A stretch of DNA of 29,745 nt. It comes from Candidatus Aerophobota bacterium (GTDB lineage Bacteria; Aerophobota; Aerophobia; Aerophobales; B3-G15). The notes below the pieces were generated by a model. The model did not search any database and was not told the origin of the DNA. It saw only the letters and a list, made by a program, of their open reading frames with translations. Within the stretch, counting starts at the first letter, position 1, and the number at the start of each line of letters is the position of its first letter. Below, piece by piece: positions 23,642 to 29,745 of the stretch. The position numbers were made by a program, and so were the translations under genes. Where the stretch lies: NCBI GenBank assembly GCA_030607715.1, contig JAUWJM010000001.1, forward strand, positions 1 through 29,745. Reading direction: 5' to 3'.

Positions 23642-24556
23642 TTATTCCTTGATATATCTTCTCCAATACTCTACTGATTCTTTTAAATCGTCTATCACCT
23701 GATACTCCGTTGGGTAACGCTCTCGATGAGAGAATTCAAACAGTAAAACTACTTCTTTTGCTCCTGATGCCTCAATAGCTTCCATTACCCGAGGAGGTGA
23801 AATTACCCCTACTTTATTATATTTTTCAGTAAAAGGCCAGTGGCCACCTTTATTCTTGGTGCTTTGTTTTATATGAATTACAGGAGAGAGATGCGCCAAT
23901 TCTTTAAGCCAGGCATAAGGATTGGTATCTCGAGAATCAGAAGAGGCTAAATCTCCATGATCCACATCTAAACATAATTGAATGGGAATAGGCAAGGTTT
24001 CCTCATTTAATCTTTCCAGAAGCTCTTTAGTTGAATCTATAGTGCAGGCCATCTCCCTGGGTATTGACATAGGCTCAAAGATAAGAAATTTAAATCCTAA
24101 CCTGGCTCCAAAGTTTGCCAATTTTCGCCAGGAATGAATTGCCTCTTTAATTAAAAAGTCTCTTCTACGTTGATTGTTAAAGTCCGTAACGGACATAGTA
24201 CCAAAATGACCACCTGAGCCCCTTGCCCCTAATTTAGCTGAAATTTCAAACCAACGCTTAAACCAATCAAACCAAACTTTTCTCTGCAGAACATCAGGAT
24301 GCATAAGATGATTTACACGGGTAAAGGCGCTGGTGAAAGTAGTATCTATCTTAACATTGTATTTAGCTGCATTTTGCCTTAACTTAGCAATCTCCTGGTT
24401 TATTACCTCATCAGGCAAGAAAGAATTTAAAAGGTCAGCCACAAACTGAGCGTATCTTAACCCTAAATCTTTTCCTACAATTCTTAGCCAAACCTCAGGC
24501 TCAGGAAATCGATTGATAGCAAATCCTGCGTTAATTCCTAATTTAAATTTAGTCAT
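23642..24556 (-). CDS. Sugar phosphate isomerase/epimerase, TIM barrel (xylose-isomerase-like)
   Basis: This 304-aa protein belongs to the AP-endonuclease-2/xylose-isomerase-like TIM-barrel family, metal-dependent enzymes that shift keto or hydroxyl groups in sugars. Likely metal ligands are E161 (FLIFEPMS), D197 or D199 (CLDVDHGD), H228 (VIHIKQS) and E274 (LLFEFSHRER). The order and spacing E-D-H-E are as in D-tagatose 3-epimerase and related enzymes. It lies nine bases after the rhamnose-isomerase-type gene and 16 bases before the kinase, which points to a step between isomerisation and phosphorylation, for example epimerising the ketose. The substrate cannot be fixed from sequence alone. 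Confidence 0.85.
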   Translation of the reverse strand: MTKFKLGINAGFAINRFPEPEVWLRIVGKDLGLRYAQFVADLLNSFLPDEVINQEIAKLRQNAAKYNVKIDTTFTSAFTRVNHLMHPDVLQRKVWFDWFKRWFEISAKLGARGSGGHFGTMSVTDFNNQRRRDFLIKEAIHSWRKLANFGARLGFKFLIFEPMSIPREMACTIDSTKELLERLNEETLPIPIQLCLDVDHGDLASSDSRDTNPYAWLKELAHLSPVIHIKQSTKNKGGHWPFTEKYNKVGVISPPRVMEAIEASGAKEVVLLFEFSHRERYPTEYQVIDDLKESVEYWRRYIKE

Positions 24557-24565
24557 CTTAAAACT

Positions 24566-25795
24566 CTATCCCCTCGCTGACTCTATTTTCTTTTGATAGC
24601 CACTCTTCACATACTCCCTTACAGGGTCAATAGGCAAACCCTTTTCCAGTCTCATCTTTGCTATAATTGGCCTTACATCAGCATTCATTATAGCGTCGTT
24701 AAATGTCCGGTTGGCTAAGATTATCTCATCTTCGGCTTGATGCTTTTTAAGCAAATCCTGATCAACCAACAAAGCCTTAGCTAATGACTGCTGAAGGGAA
24801 TCCACTGAATGCAATACTGCCTGTATCCTGTTTTCCCGTGAACTGCACTGATCTATCATATAAGAGAAGTTTTTCTTCTGATTGGAACTAAAGATTACAT
24901 CGCCCACCACCAATTCATAGAAAATTCTGGCATTCTCTGGATTAGGCTCAACTGATTCATCATCATCAGCAGCGTACCTGGTGTTAAAGTGAAATCCTCC
25001 AGGAATACCTTCGCTAATGAGCATAGCTACTATCTGTTCTACATTAGTTCCATAATGGTGATGCCCTAAATCAACCAGAACACCAACATTTGACCCTAAA
25101 CCTTTGCTTAGCAAAGCTGATGTCCCCCAATCAGAAATTGTGGTGCTATATGTGCCTGGCTCAAAAACTTTATATTCAATTAGTATCTTTACATCCTTGG
25201 GGATATCCTGGTATGATTTTCTTAGTGCCTCCTTTAAGTTTTTGTAAGCTTCTCTTAGCTCAATTTGACCAGGATAAAGAGAGCCATCAGGAAACCATAA
25301 AGTCAATAAACTATTAGACAGCTCTTTAGCTATTTTCCCTCCTAATATAGTTTGTTCAACAAATCTATCTTGAATCTCCTTTTCCTCAGCAGAAAAACTC
25401 CCCCGATGAGAGCCACGCAAAAAGTAAGTAGGATTTATTGCCCCTAAACCTAATCCTCTTTGCTTTACCTCTTTTTTAACCTTCTTTGCTACTTCAAAAT
25501 CTCCTCTGTAGCCATCCCTGGATAAATCCCATAGTATATGGGTGGCAATACGAGGAGTAGCATCGGTGAGTTTATGAACAAATGATGCATCATCCAGCTT
25601 CTCAAAAATGTTTCTGGCTGCTCCGGGAGGAGAATACTCACCAAACCTTCCCCCTCCAAATACTCCAAAGATCCAGCTTGGCAGCTCCACCTCAAATTTT
25701 TTCACCGCATCAATTGCTTTTTTAACTTTTTCCTCCCCAAACTCCTCCATTAGAATTTCTAATCCTAACTTCACCATCTTTTCATCTTTAATCAT
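24566..25795 (-). CDS. rhaI: L-rhamnose isomerase, RhaI type
   Basis: This 409-aa enzyme converts L-rhamnose to L-rhamnulose and, in this subfamily, several other aldoses. The match is to the Pseudomonas stutzeri/Rhizobium (RhaI) branch and not E. coli RhaA. E207 (LIEYK), D242 (LVDLGHHHYG), H269 (GGFHFNTR) and D315 (YMIDQ) all lie 12 residues before the known P. stutzeri metal ligands (219, 254, 281, 327, from memory). H245, D277 and D279 match the second metal site in the same way. The gene follows the small cupin after 165 bases and is tightly followed by the epimerase and kinase genes. Loose substrate range is known in the family, so the physiological sugar may not be rhamnose. Confidence 0.85.
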   Translation of the reverse strand: MIKDEKMVKLGLEILMEEFGEEKVKKAIDAVKKFEVELPSWIFGVFGGGRFGEYSPPGAARNIFEKLDDASFVHKLTDATPRIATHILWDLSRDGYRGDFEVAKKVKKEVKQRGLGLGAINPTYFLRGSHRGSFSAEEKEIQDRFVEQTILGGKIAKELSNSLLTLWFPDGSLYPGQIELREAYKNLKEALRKSYQDIPKDVKILIEYKVFEPGTYSTTISDWGTSALLSKGLGSNVGVLVDLGHHHYGTNVEQIVAMLISEGIPGGFHFNTRYAADDDESVEPNPENARIFYELVVGDVIFSSNQKKNFSYMIDQCSSRENRIQAVLHSVDSLQQSLAKALLVDQDLLKKHQAEDEIILANRTFNDAIMNADVRPIIAKMRLEKGLPIDPVREYVKSGYQKKIESARG

Positions 25796-25901
25796 AAGTG
25801 CTTTCTCCTGAAGCTAATTTAAATATTCCCTCTATAAAGCGATCTCCAACTTATCTGAACTCCAGTAGAAATCTTTATCTAAAAAAATTTTATAAGTGAA
25901 G

Positions 25902-25925
25902 TACCCCGCCTTGAAGGGCAGGGTA
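25902..25925 (-). promoter_or_regulatory. Hairpin in the spacer between cupin and rhaI genes
   Basis: On the minus strand TACCCTGCC and GGCGGGGTA form a 9-bp stem with one T-G wobble around the 6-base loop CTTCAA. On the plus strand the same stem has a mismatch, so the minus-strand RNA is the likely form. It might adjust expression between the two halves of the operon, or be an insertion-sequence end fragment (IS200/IS605 ends look similar). Confidence 0.45.
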
Positions 25926-25960
25926 TTCTGCCTAATTTTTTATAAATGACCCCAAAGTTA

Positions 25961-26341
25961 CTATAATTTTACCGGCTCACCCTTACGACCATAGGCATCT
26001 TCATGACGAATCTGATCTTCCTCTTTCCATTCACCAAAGCAGATCACAATCATTCGGATAGGATGATCTGCATTGTTGATAAGCCTGTGCTTAACCCCAG
26101 TCTTCATAAGAATCTCATCCCCAACTTTGGGATGGAACACTTCATCTCCCTTTATAATTTCCGCATCTTCATCCAGCATAACCCACAGTTCCTCTCTTAT
26201 ATTGTGAGAGTGCAAGCTGGTCATACCACCCGGGTTTACTGTAGTCCAATCCACAGAGCATTTCTGGTTCCGCACAAGAAGTGTAACCATTCCCCATGGC
26301 CGCACTGAGCGTTTTGTTGGTAAGTCCTTTATATCACTCAT
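25961..26341 (-). CDS. Small single-domain cupin (mannose-6-phosphate isomerase type II-like)
   Basis: This 126-aa cytosolic protein forms one beta-barrel. The metal site is seen as H44 and H46 in SLHSHNIREELWVML, E50 or E51, and H85 in VKHRLIN. RPWG near residues 14-17 and the SLHSH..R.E block are usual for the C-terminal domain of bifunctional phosphomannose isomerases, present here alone. It begins inside the stop of the QueG-like gene (ATGA overlap), so the two are translated together. In sugar operons such cupins act as isomerases, epimerases or sugar-binding sensors; which applies here is open. Confidence 0.8.
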   Translation of the reverse strand: MSDIKDLPTKRSVRPWGMVTLLVRNQKCSVDWTTVNPGGMTSLHSHNIREELWVMLDEDAEIIKGDEVFHPKVGDEILMKTGVKHRLINNADHPIRMIVICFGEWKEEDQIRHEDAYGRKGEPVKL

Positions 26342-27225
26342 ATTCTTAAATCACCTCCCTTAGAGTATGGACAAGTAGAGAGACATCTACCGCAGTAAGG
26401 AAGTAGACCGGCGTACACCTTTACTCGCTCTTGCCAGGGGTCTATTTGCCCTTTATATTTCAGTAACTCTTCACCAGTGGGTTCTTTCTCAGGCATTGGA
26501 ATGTCCTTGTAACCCCCAGTGCGCTTCAACATTCCACTGCAACCCCACCGACATCTCCATCCAACTATCTTTGCGTATTCAACAACTTTACCATCGACTT
26601 TAACACTCACCTTCTTATTTATGTCTTTTGGAATAGCATCGGTTGGACAGGCAAGTGCACATTGAAATCCACAAGCCTTGGGATTGCACAGTTTTTCTTT
26701 CAACATTGGATCTGAGATCAAAGGTGCATTGGTAATAATAGTAGTTAGTTTCTGTCTGGTTCCATACTGAGGGGTAATAACTAGGTTATGCCAGCCAATA
26801 TCCCCCAACCCACAAGCAACTGCAATGTGTTTATGAGAAACATCCCCTGGTCCACCAGGATATTCCTTGGTAGGTATTTGAATATGAGGCATGTTCGCAG
26901 GAAAAGGATATGCTCTATAACCCTGGTGTTCAAGAAACTTTGCACCGAGATAGGCAAGCTTATCCAGCTGTGAATTGATTATACTTAAGGTAAACATCTG
27001 AAAAGAGTGATAAGAAGGAGGTGTCTGATCATCTTGAACGCTTCGAGCAATAAGATCACAACTTGCCTCATTTATATGTAAGCCGATGGAAATCATACTC
27101 ACGGCATCTGGAAGATATCTTTGGGGCCTCATGATCTCAGGAGCACCTTCTATCCGATTGACTGAACCAAAACCAACAAGATCAGCTCCTTGCTGTAATA
27201 AATAAGCTCTCAGGTTCTCTGTCAA
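26338..27225 (-). CDS. QueG-like Fe-S protein (epoxyqueuosine reductase/reductive dehalogenase relative)
   Basis: This 295-aa cytosolic protein starts at a TTG (27225); no ATG precedes it in frame nearby. Two [4Fe-4S] clusters are encoded by C180, C185, C189, C193-P and by C278, C281, C285-P, with a further C225/C229 pair in WRCRWGCSGM. The N-terminal part (GADLVGFGSVNRI) and GLGDIGWHNLVITPQYGTR are the family's cobalamin-side and substrate-side landmarks, as in QueG and corrinoid dehalogenases. Here it heads a sugar operon, has a ribosome site that is not strong, and is coupled to the cupin by an ATGA overlap. Queuosine repair is unlikely from this context, so another redox step is implied, but this is inference. 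Confidence 0.75.
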   Translation of the reverse strand: MTENLRAYLLQQGADLVGFGSVNRIEGAPEIMRPQRYLPDAVSMISIGLHINEASCDLIARSVQDDQTPPSYHSFQMFTLSIINSQLDKLAYLGAKFLEHQGYRAYPFPANMPHIQIPTKEYPGGPGDVSHKHIAVACGLGDIGWHNLVITPQYGTRQKLTTIITNAPLISDPMLKEKLCNPKACGFQCALACPTDAIPKDINKKVSVKVDGKVVEYAKIVGWRCRWGCSGMLKRTGGYKDIPMPEKEPTGEELLKYKGQIDPWQERVKVYAGLLPYCGRCLSTCPYSKGGDLRI

Positions 27226-27229
27226 CTGC

Positions 27230-27313
27230 CTACTCTTGAATAAATGTGGCTAACCTGTCCTGATCGGCTGATAATTCCCGTTCTACAACTGTTTTTTCTA
27301 CTTCAGATCTCAT
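27230..27313 (-). CDS. Possible 27-aa leader ORF upstream of the QueG-like gene
   Basis: From ATG 27313 the peptide begins MRSEVEKTVVERELS and ends FIQE before a TAG, four bases before the TTG start of the next gene. It is charged and helical with no membrane part. It could be a coupled leader peptide, or the original N-terminus separated from the main frame by a small indel. No family is recognised. Confidence 0.3.
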   Translation of the reverse strand: MRSEVEKTVVERELSADQDRLATFIQE

Positions 27314-27444
27314 TTTCTCATTTAACCTCTAATTTTAAATTTTTGCTCTTCTCCAAAAAGTATTAGAAAAAGTGCAAAGTAGAGAAATAAAACTCAATCT
27401 CTTCTTGCGTAAGATCGTAATAGCTTTCCCAAAAGACTATTTTT

Positions 27445-27473
27445 AATCTACCACACCCTAGAAATTTTGTCAA
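27445..27473 (-). promoter_or_regulatory. Promoter of the minus-strand sugar operon
   Basis: On the minus strand TTGACA (27473-27468), a 17-bp spacer and TAGATT (27450-27445) form a good sigma-70 type promoter, with its start near 27438, about 210 bases before the TTG of the QueG-like gene. The long leader may hold regulatory structure. It implies that the Fe-S aldo/keto reductase upstream is a separate unit. Confidence 0.65.
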
Positions 27474-27740
27474 ATGAAATTCAAATTTGGTTACAATGAT
27501 ACTGCACACTTTTCAAATGAAAAATATAACAGAAATTATTGGTTCAAGAAAGTGAAAGATGTCTGGACGGCCATGAGGAAATACTCTAAAATCAGGGGAA
27601 AAACAAAATATATGTTTGAAACCCTAAGAAAGGAGGTTTCCCAGTATGACCGTCCCTCATCAATCATACTACGAGTTGAAAAAAGCCAGTTGAACAGATT
27701 TTCTAAAACTATTTTATCAGAAGCTGATGTTTTTCCTTGA
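27474..27740 (+). CDS. Doubtful hypothetical protein (88 aa)
   Basis: The frame is Lys/Arg-rich, with aromatic residues (YNRNYWFKKVKDVW) and ends inside the 3' end of the opposite aldo/keto reductase gene by 32 bases. No clear ribosome site precedes its ATG, and the start abuts the minus-strand promoter. It might be a fragment of a mobile-element protein. I would keep it only as a candidate. Confidence 0.25.
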   Translation: MKFKFGYNDTAHFSNEKYNRNYWFKKVKDVWTAMRKYSKIRGKTKYMFETLRKEVSQYDRPSSIILRVEKSQLNRFSKTILSEADVFP

Positions 27741-28725
27741 GCATCTGTCTTATCGGAAGATGATAGGGACACTTTTCCTCACACTCTCCACAATCAGTGC
27801 AATCATCAGCATTTTTTTTCAAATTAGCGTACATCTCCTGACTCATAGCTTTAGCAGTTTCAACTTTTACCTTGTCTCCTAACTCCTGGATTACATAAAT
27901 AGGTACACCTTGCGGACAGGGCTCGCAGTACATACAACGACGACAAAAATTTTCTTTTAGTGGCTTAACTGCAGATTGAAGACGAGATAATTCTTGAGGA
28001 GAAAGGGAATGGGGTTTATCTCCTACTTTGACGTTTGCCTTTACCTCGCTGAGCAAAATCATCCCCGGAATTACTGTATCTATCCCTTGTTGTAAAATCC
28101 AGCGCAGAGAGAGCTCAGGTTCTGAAATTACTCCTCCAGCTAAGGGTTTCATTATTATGATTCCCACTTCCAATTTTTTAGCTGTTTTAAGAAGTGCTCG
28201 CTCATCACTGCCATCCTCTATTATATTAAAAGGAAATTGCACAGTTTCCAGGTGGTGGGATTGTTCAAGAGCTTTTTGAAGAAGATCCGGGTTGTGACCG
28301 GTTATACCTATATGCCTTATTTTGTTCTCTTTTTTGAGTTGAATTAGGCCTTGTAGAGCTCCTTGCGGAGCCAAAACCTTTTCCAGTTCCTGTGGCTTGG
28401 TTACATGGTGGATCTGGTAAAGGTCAATATAATCGGTTTTCATTCTGCGAAGGGCTTTTTTTACATGAGATATAGCCTGCTCAGCAGTTCGACAGGGAGA
28501 CTTGGTAGCTAAAATGCATTCTTTCCTTTTTTCTTTTATCCCTTCCCCAATTTTTATCTCACTATCTCCGTATCCCTGAGCAGTGTCCAAAAAGTTTATG
28601 CCTGCATTTAAAGCCTCTTCCACTAATCTTTTTCCCTCTTTCATAGAAAGTTTCATGATAGGGATACCACCAAAGCCCATTACTGAGACTTGCAAATTTG
28701 TTTTTCCTAATCTTCTTTTTTTCAT
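27709..28725 (-). CDS. Aldo/keto reductase with C-terminal ferredoxin-type Fe-S domain
   Basis: This 338-aa cytosolic protein has an AKR barrel (catalytic D47, Y52, K75 and H106 in DLYQIHH) followed by a bacterial ferredoxin-like tail. The tail's cysteines are C261, C264, C267, C270-P and C309, C312, C315, C319-P, enough for two [4Fe-4S] clusters. Such fusions are common in strict anaerobes and may couple sugar or aldehyde reduction to ferredoxin. The start ATG at 28725 has GGAAGG upstream. It points the same way as the sugar operon but is about 480 bases before that operon's first gene and upstream of the operon promoter, so it is probably separately transcribed. The substrate is unknown. 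Confidence 0.88.
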   Translation of the reverse strand: MKKRRLGKTNLQVSVMGFGGIPIMKLSMKEGKRLVEEALNAGINFLDTAQGYGDSEIKIGEGIKEKRKECILATKSPCRTAEQAISHVKKALRRMKTDYIDLYQIHHVTKPQELEKVLAPQGALQGLIQLKKENKIRHIGITGHNPDLLQKALEQSHHLETVQFPFNIIEDGSDERALLKTAKKLEVGIIIMKPLAGGVISEPELSLRWILQQGIDTVIPGMILLSEVKANVKVGDKPHSLSPQELSRLQSAVKPLKENFCRRCMYCEPCPQGVPIYVIQELGDKVKVETAKAMSQEMYANLKKNADDCTDCGECEEKCPYHLPIRQMLKEKHQLLIK

Positions 28726-28923
28726 AACTTTTCCTTCCCTATTTATTTTAGGTAACAGTTTATATTTGATAAAAGGTTCAGTTCTCCTTTGGAGAAGGCA
28801 GCTTCATAATGACAGAGAGCATTCCCCCTCCCCTCTTAAAAAATAAGAAATAGAGATAGTTTGGGAGACAAAATGTTCCTCTATTCAGATGAAAAAGCTT
28901 TACTGAACTTTGCCAAATTCAGG

Positions 28924-29094
28924 CTAAATTTCTTTAATTTCTAATTCAGAAAAGGGGTAATGTTTAATATTTTTTGTAAGGAGTGTTAAATCATAGATTA
29001 TGGCTGTGGCAGCGATGATTGCATCAACGATGGCTAATGTCTTACCTTTTCTATTACAAATAATCATAAAATCTTGATTATTATCTAAATTTAT
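28924..29094 (-). pseudogene. VapC-like PIN-domain ribonuclease remnant (C-terminal part)
   Basis: Open minus-strand frame ending at TAG 28924. The residues TLAIVDAIIAATA followed by LTLLTKNIKHYPF are the C-terminal half of PIN-domain toxins (D..IAA.A...L.L.T.N..HF). The N-terminal half with the first catalytic Asp is missing: an in-frame TAG at 29095-29097 stands just upstream and no family sequence is seen beyond. No VapB-like antitoxin partner is visible. The 198 bases between this and the aldo/keto reductase hold no gene, only a short TTCTCC/GGAGAA hairpin at 28782-28796. Confidence 0.7.
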
Positions 29095-29129
29095 CTATGT
29101 GAATCTAAAGCTAAATAATTAAATCTAGA

Positions 29130-29157
29130 TTCGGTAATTTGAATAATGATTACCGAA
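29130..29157. repeat. Inverted repeat
   Basis: TTCGGTAAT (29130-29138) and ATTACCGAA (29149-29157) are perfect 9-bp arms around a 10-base loop. There is no T-run, so an operator or the edge of a small element is as likely as a terminator. Confidence 0.45.
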
Positions 29158-29212
29158 CTTATTTTGGAATATCGCTCTGGATATGATATTTACGAAAGTT
29201 AAGTTTCCTTTT

Positions 29213-29279
29213 TCTGTCATGGCGAGCCTGTTCCGAGCGAAGTGAGGAATCTTGCTCCTCGCAATGATAAAGAAATCGG
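29213..29279. repeat. Dispersed palindromic repeat, short form
   Basis: The segment opens TGTCATGGCGAG and closes CTCGCAATGATA, which are near-inverted repeats. It contains GAGCGAAGTGAGGAATC, like GAGCGAAGTGACGAAGCAATC in the long copy at 1361-1506. It lacks the inserted GCCCTGT hairpins, so it may show the ancestral form of that repeat. Confidence 0.65.
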
Positions 29280-29439
29280 AAGGCTAAAGCCCCCTTACCC
29301 AGGCGGAGAACTTTAATGAGCTCAGTTTTTATACCATTTTTATATTAAAAACAAATAAAAATTTGTCAAGTGTTATTTGCAGGTGTTGGTGAGGATTTAT
29401 CTATCGCGAGTTTACTACAATTATAGATAAGAACACAGA

Positions 29440-29560
29440 TATAAAAAGGTTAAGGGTGAAGGGTTAAAGGCAAACCAGAGCAGCGAGACAAACGAGATGA
29501 ACCACGAGATTACACAAGATTAACACAGAAGAAAGATTAACGAGACGAACGAAACAAATG
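29440..29560. repeat. Low-complexity purine-rich tract with repeated ACGAG(A) words
   Basis: Words such as AACGAGA, CACGAGATTACACAAGATT and AACGAGACGAACGAA recur here. Similar dispersed tracts with ...ACGAGATTACAC... style occur in intergenic DNA of many anaerobe genomes (from memory). From 29281 to the window end no gene, promoter or RNA gene can be supported. Confidence 0.4.
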
Positions 29561-29745
29561 AGATTATAAATTCATATCACTCCTTTGTGCCCTGGTGGTT
29601 TAGTGGCTGAATAGTAACAATATTTATTAGTTTTGTATTTGATTTTAACAATCAAATCGTTCTTTGAAAATTTGACTTTGGGATCGAAACTTTCTATTTC
29701 TTCTCATAAGAGCTTCGGGATAGAAGATGGAAAATGCAATACCTC

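Noticed and set aside
29440..29560. Possible CRISPR-like array from recurring ACGAGA words
   Set aside because: The words are short and irregularly spaced, with no constant repeat or spacer length and no cas genes nearby.

Overview
This AT-rich window carries strong Shine-Dalgarno sites, occasional TTG and GTG starts, corrinoid/Fe-S type proteins and many sugar-catabolism genes. It therefore looks like a fermentative anaerobic bacterium (Atribacterota-like or Firmicutes-like; the lineage is inference from style only). No rRNA, tRNA, CRISPR array or complete insertion sequence was seen.

Layout. (1) 1-2930 is accessory DNA: a truncated IS256-type transposase, one membrane-anchored orphan protein, a 146-bp multi-hairpin repeat, a two-gene operon of micro membrane proteins with its own terminator, an IS1182-type transposase remnant behind a consensus promoter, and a 136-bp MITE-like element with perfect 18-bp inverted repeats. 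(2) 2998-20030 is a plus-strand catabolic region. It holds an alkaline-phosphatase (AP) superfamily protein that has lost metal ligands, two tandem cytosolic arylsulfotransferase-like propellers (the second has lost conserved His/Arg positions), a sugar ABC transporter (binding protein plus two permeases), an aldo/keto reductase, a UroD-family protein, a zinc alcohol dehydrogenase, a GntR/UTRA regulator with an apparent self-operator, a second AP protein with intact motifs, and a second sugar ABC transporter. Neither transporter has an ATPase gene here. (3) 20031-20878 holds one small orphan gene and a repeat fragment. (4) 27473 down to 20879 is a minus-strand operon with a visible promoter: a QueG-like Fe-S protein, a small cupin, a RhaI-type L-rhamnose isomerase, a TIM-barrel epimerase/isomerase, an FGGY sugar kinase and a bicupin of the phosphomannose-isomerase type interrupted by an in-frame TAG. 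A ferredoxin-tailed aldo/keto reductase lies upstream. (5) 28726-29745 is gene-poor, with a PIN-domain (VapC-like) remnant and dispersed repeats.

How it may work. The plus-strand cluster reads as uptake of a glycoside or sugar ester by two ABC importers, with ester or oxidoreductive processing in the cytoplasm and control by the GntR/UTRA protein. The minus-strand operon isomerises and phosphorylates a deoxy- or pentose-like sugar (rhamnose type). The pairing of AP-superfamily and arylsulfotransferase-like proteins, each family present as one intact and one degraded paralogue, is the most unusual feature. A role in sulfated or phosphorylated sugar metabolism is a hypothesis, not something the sequence proves.
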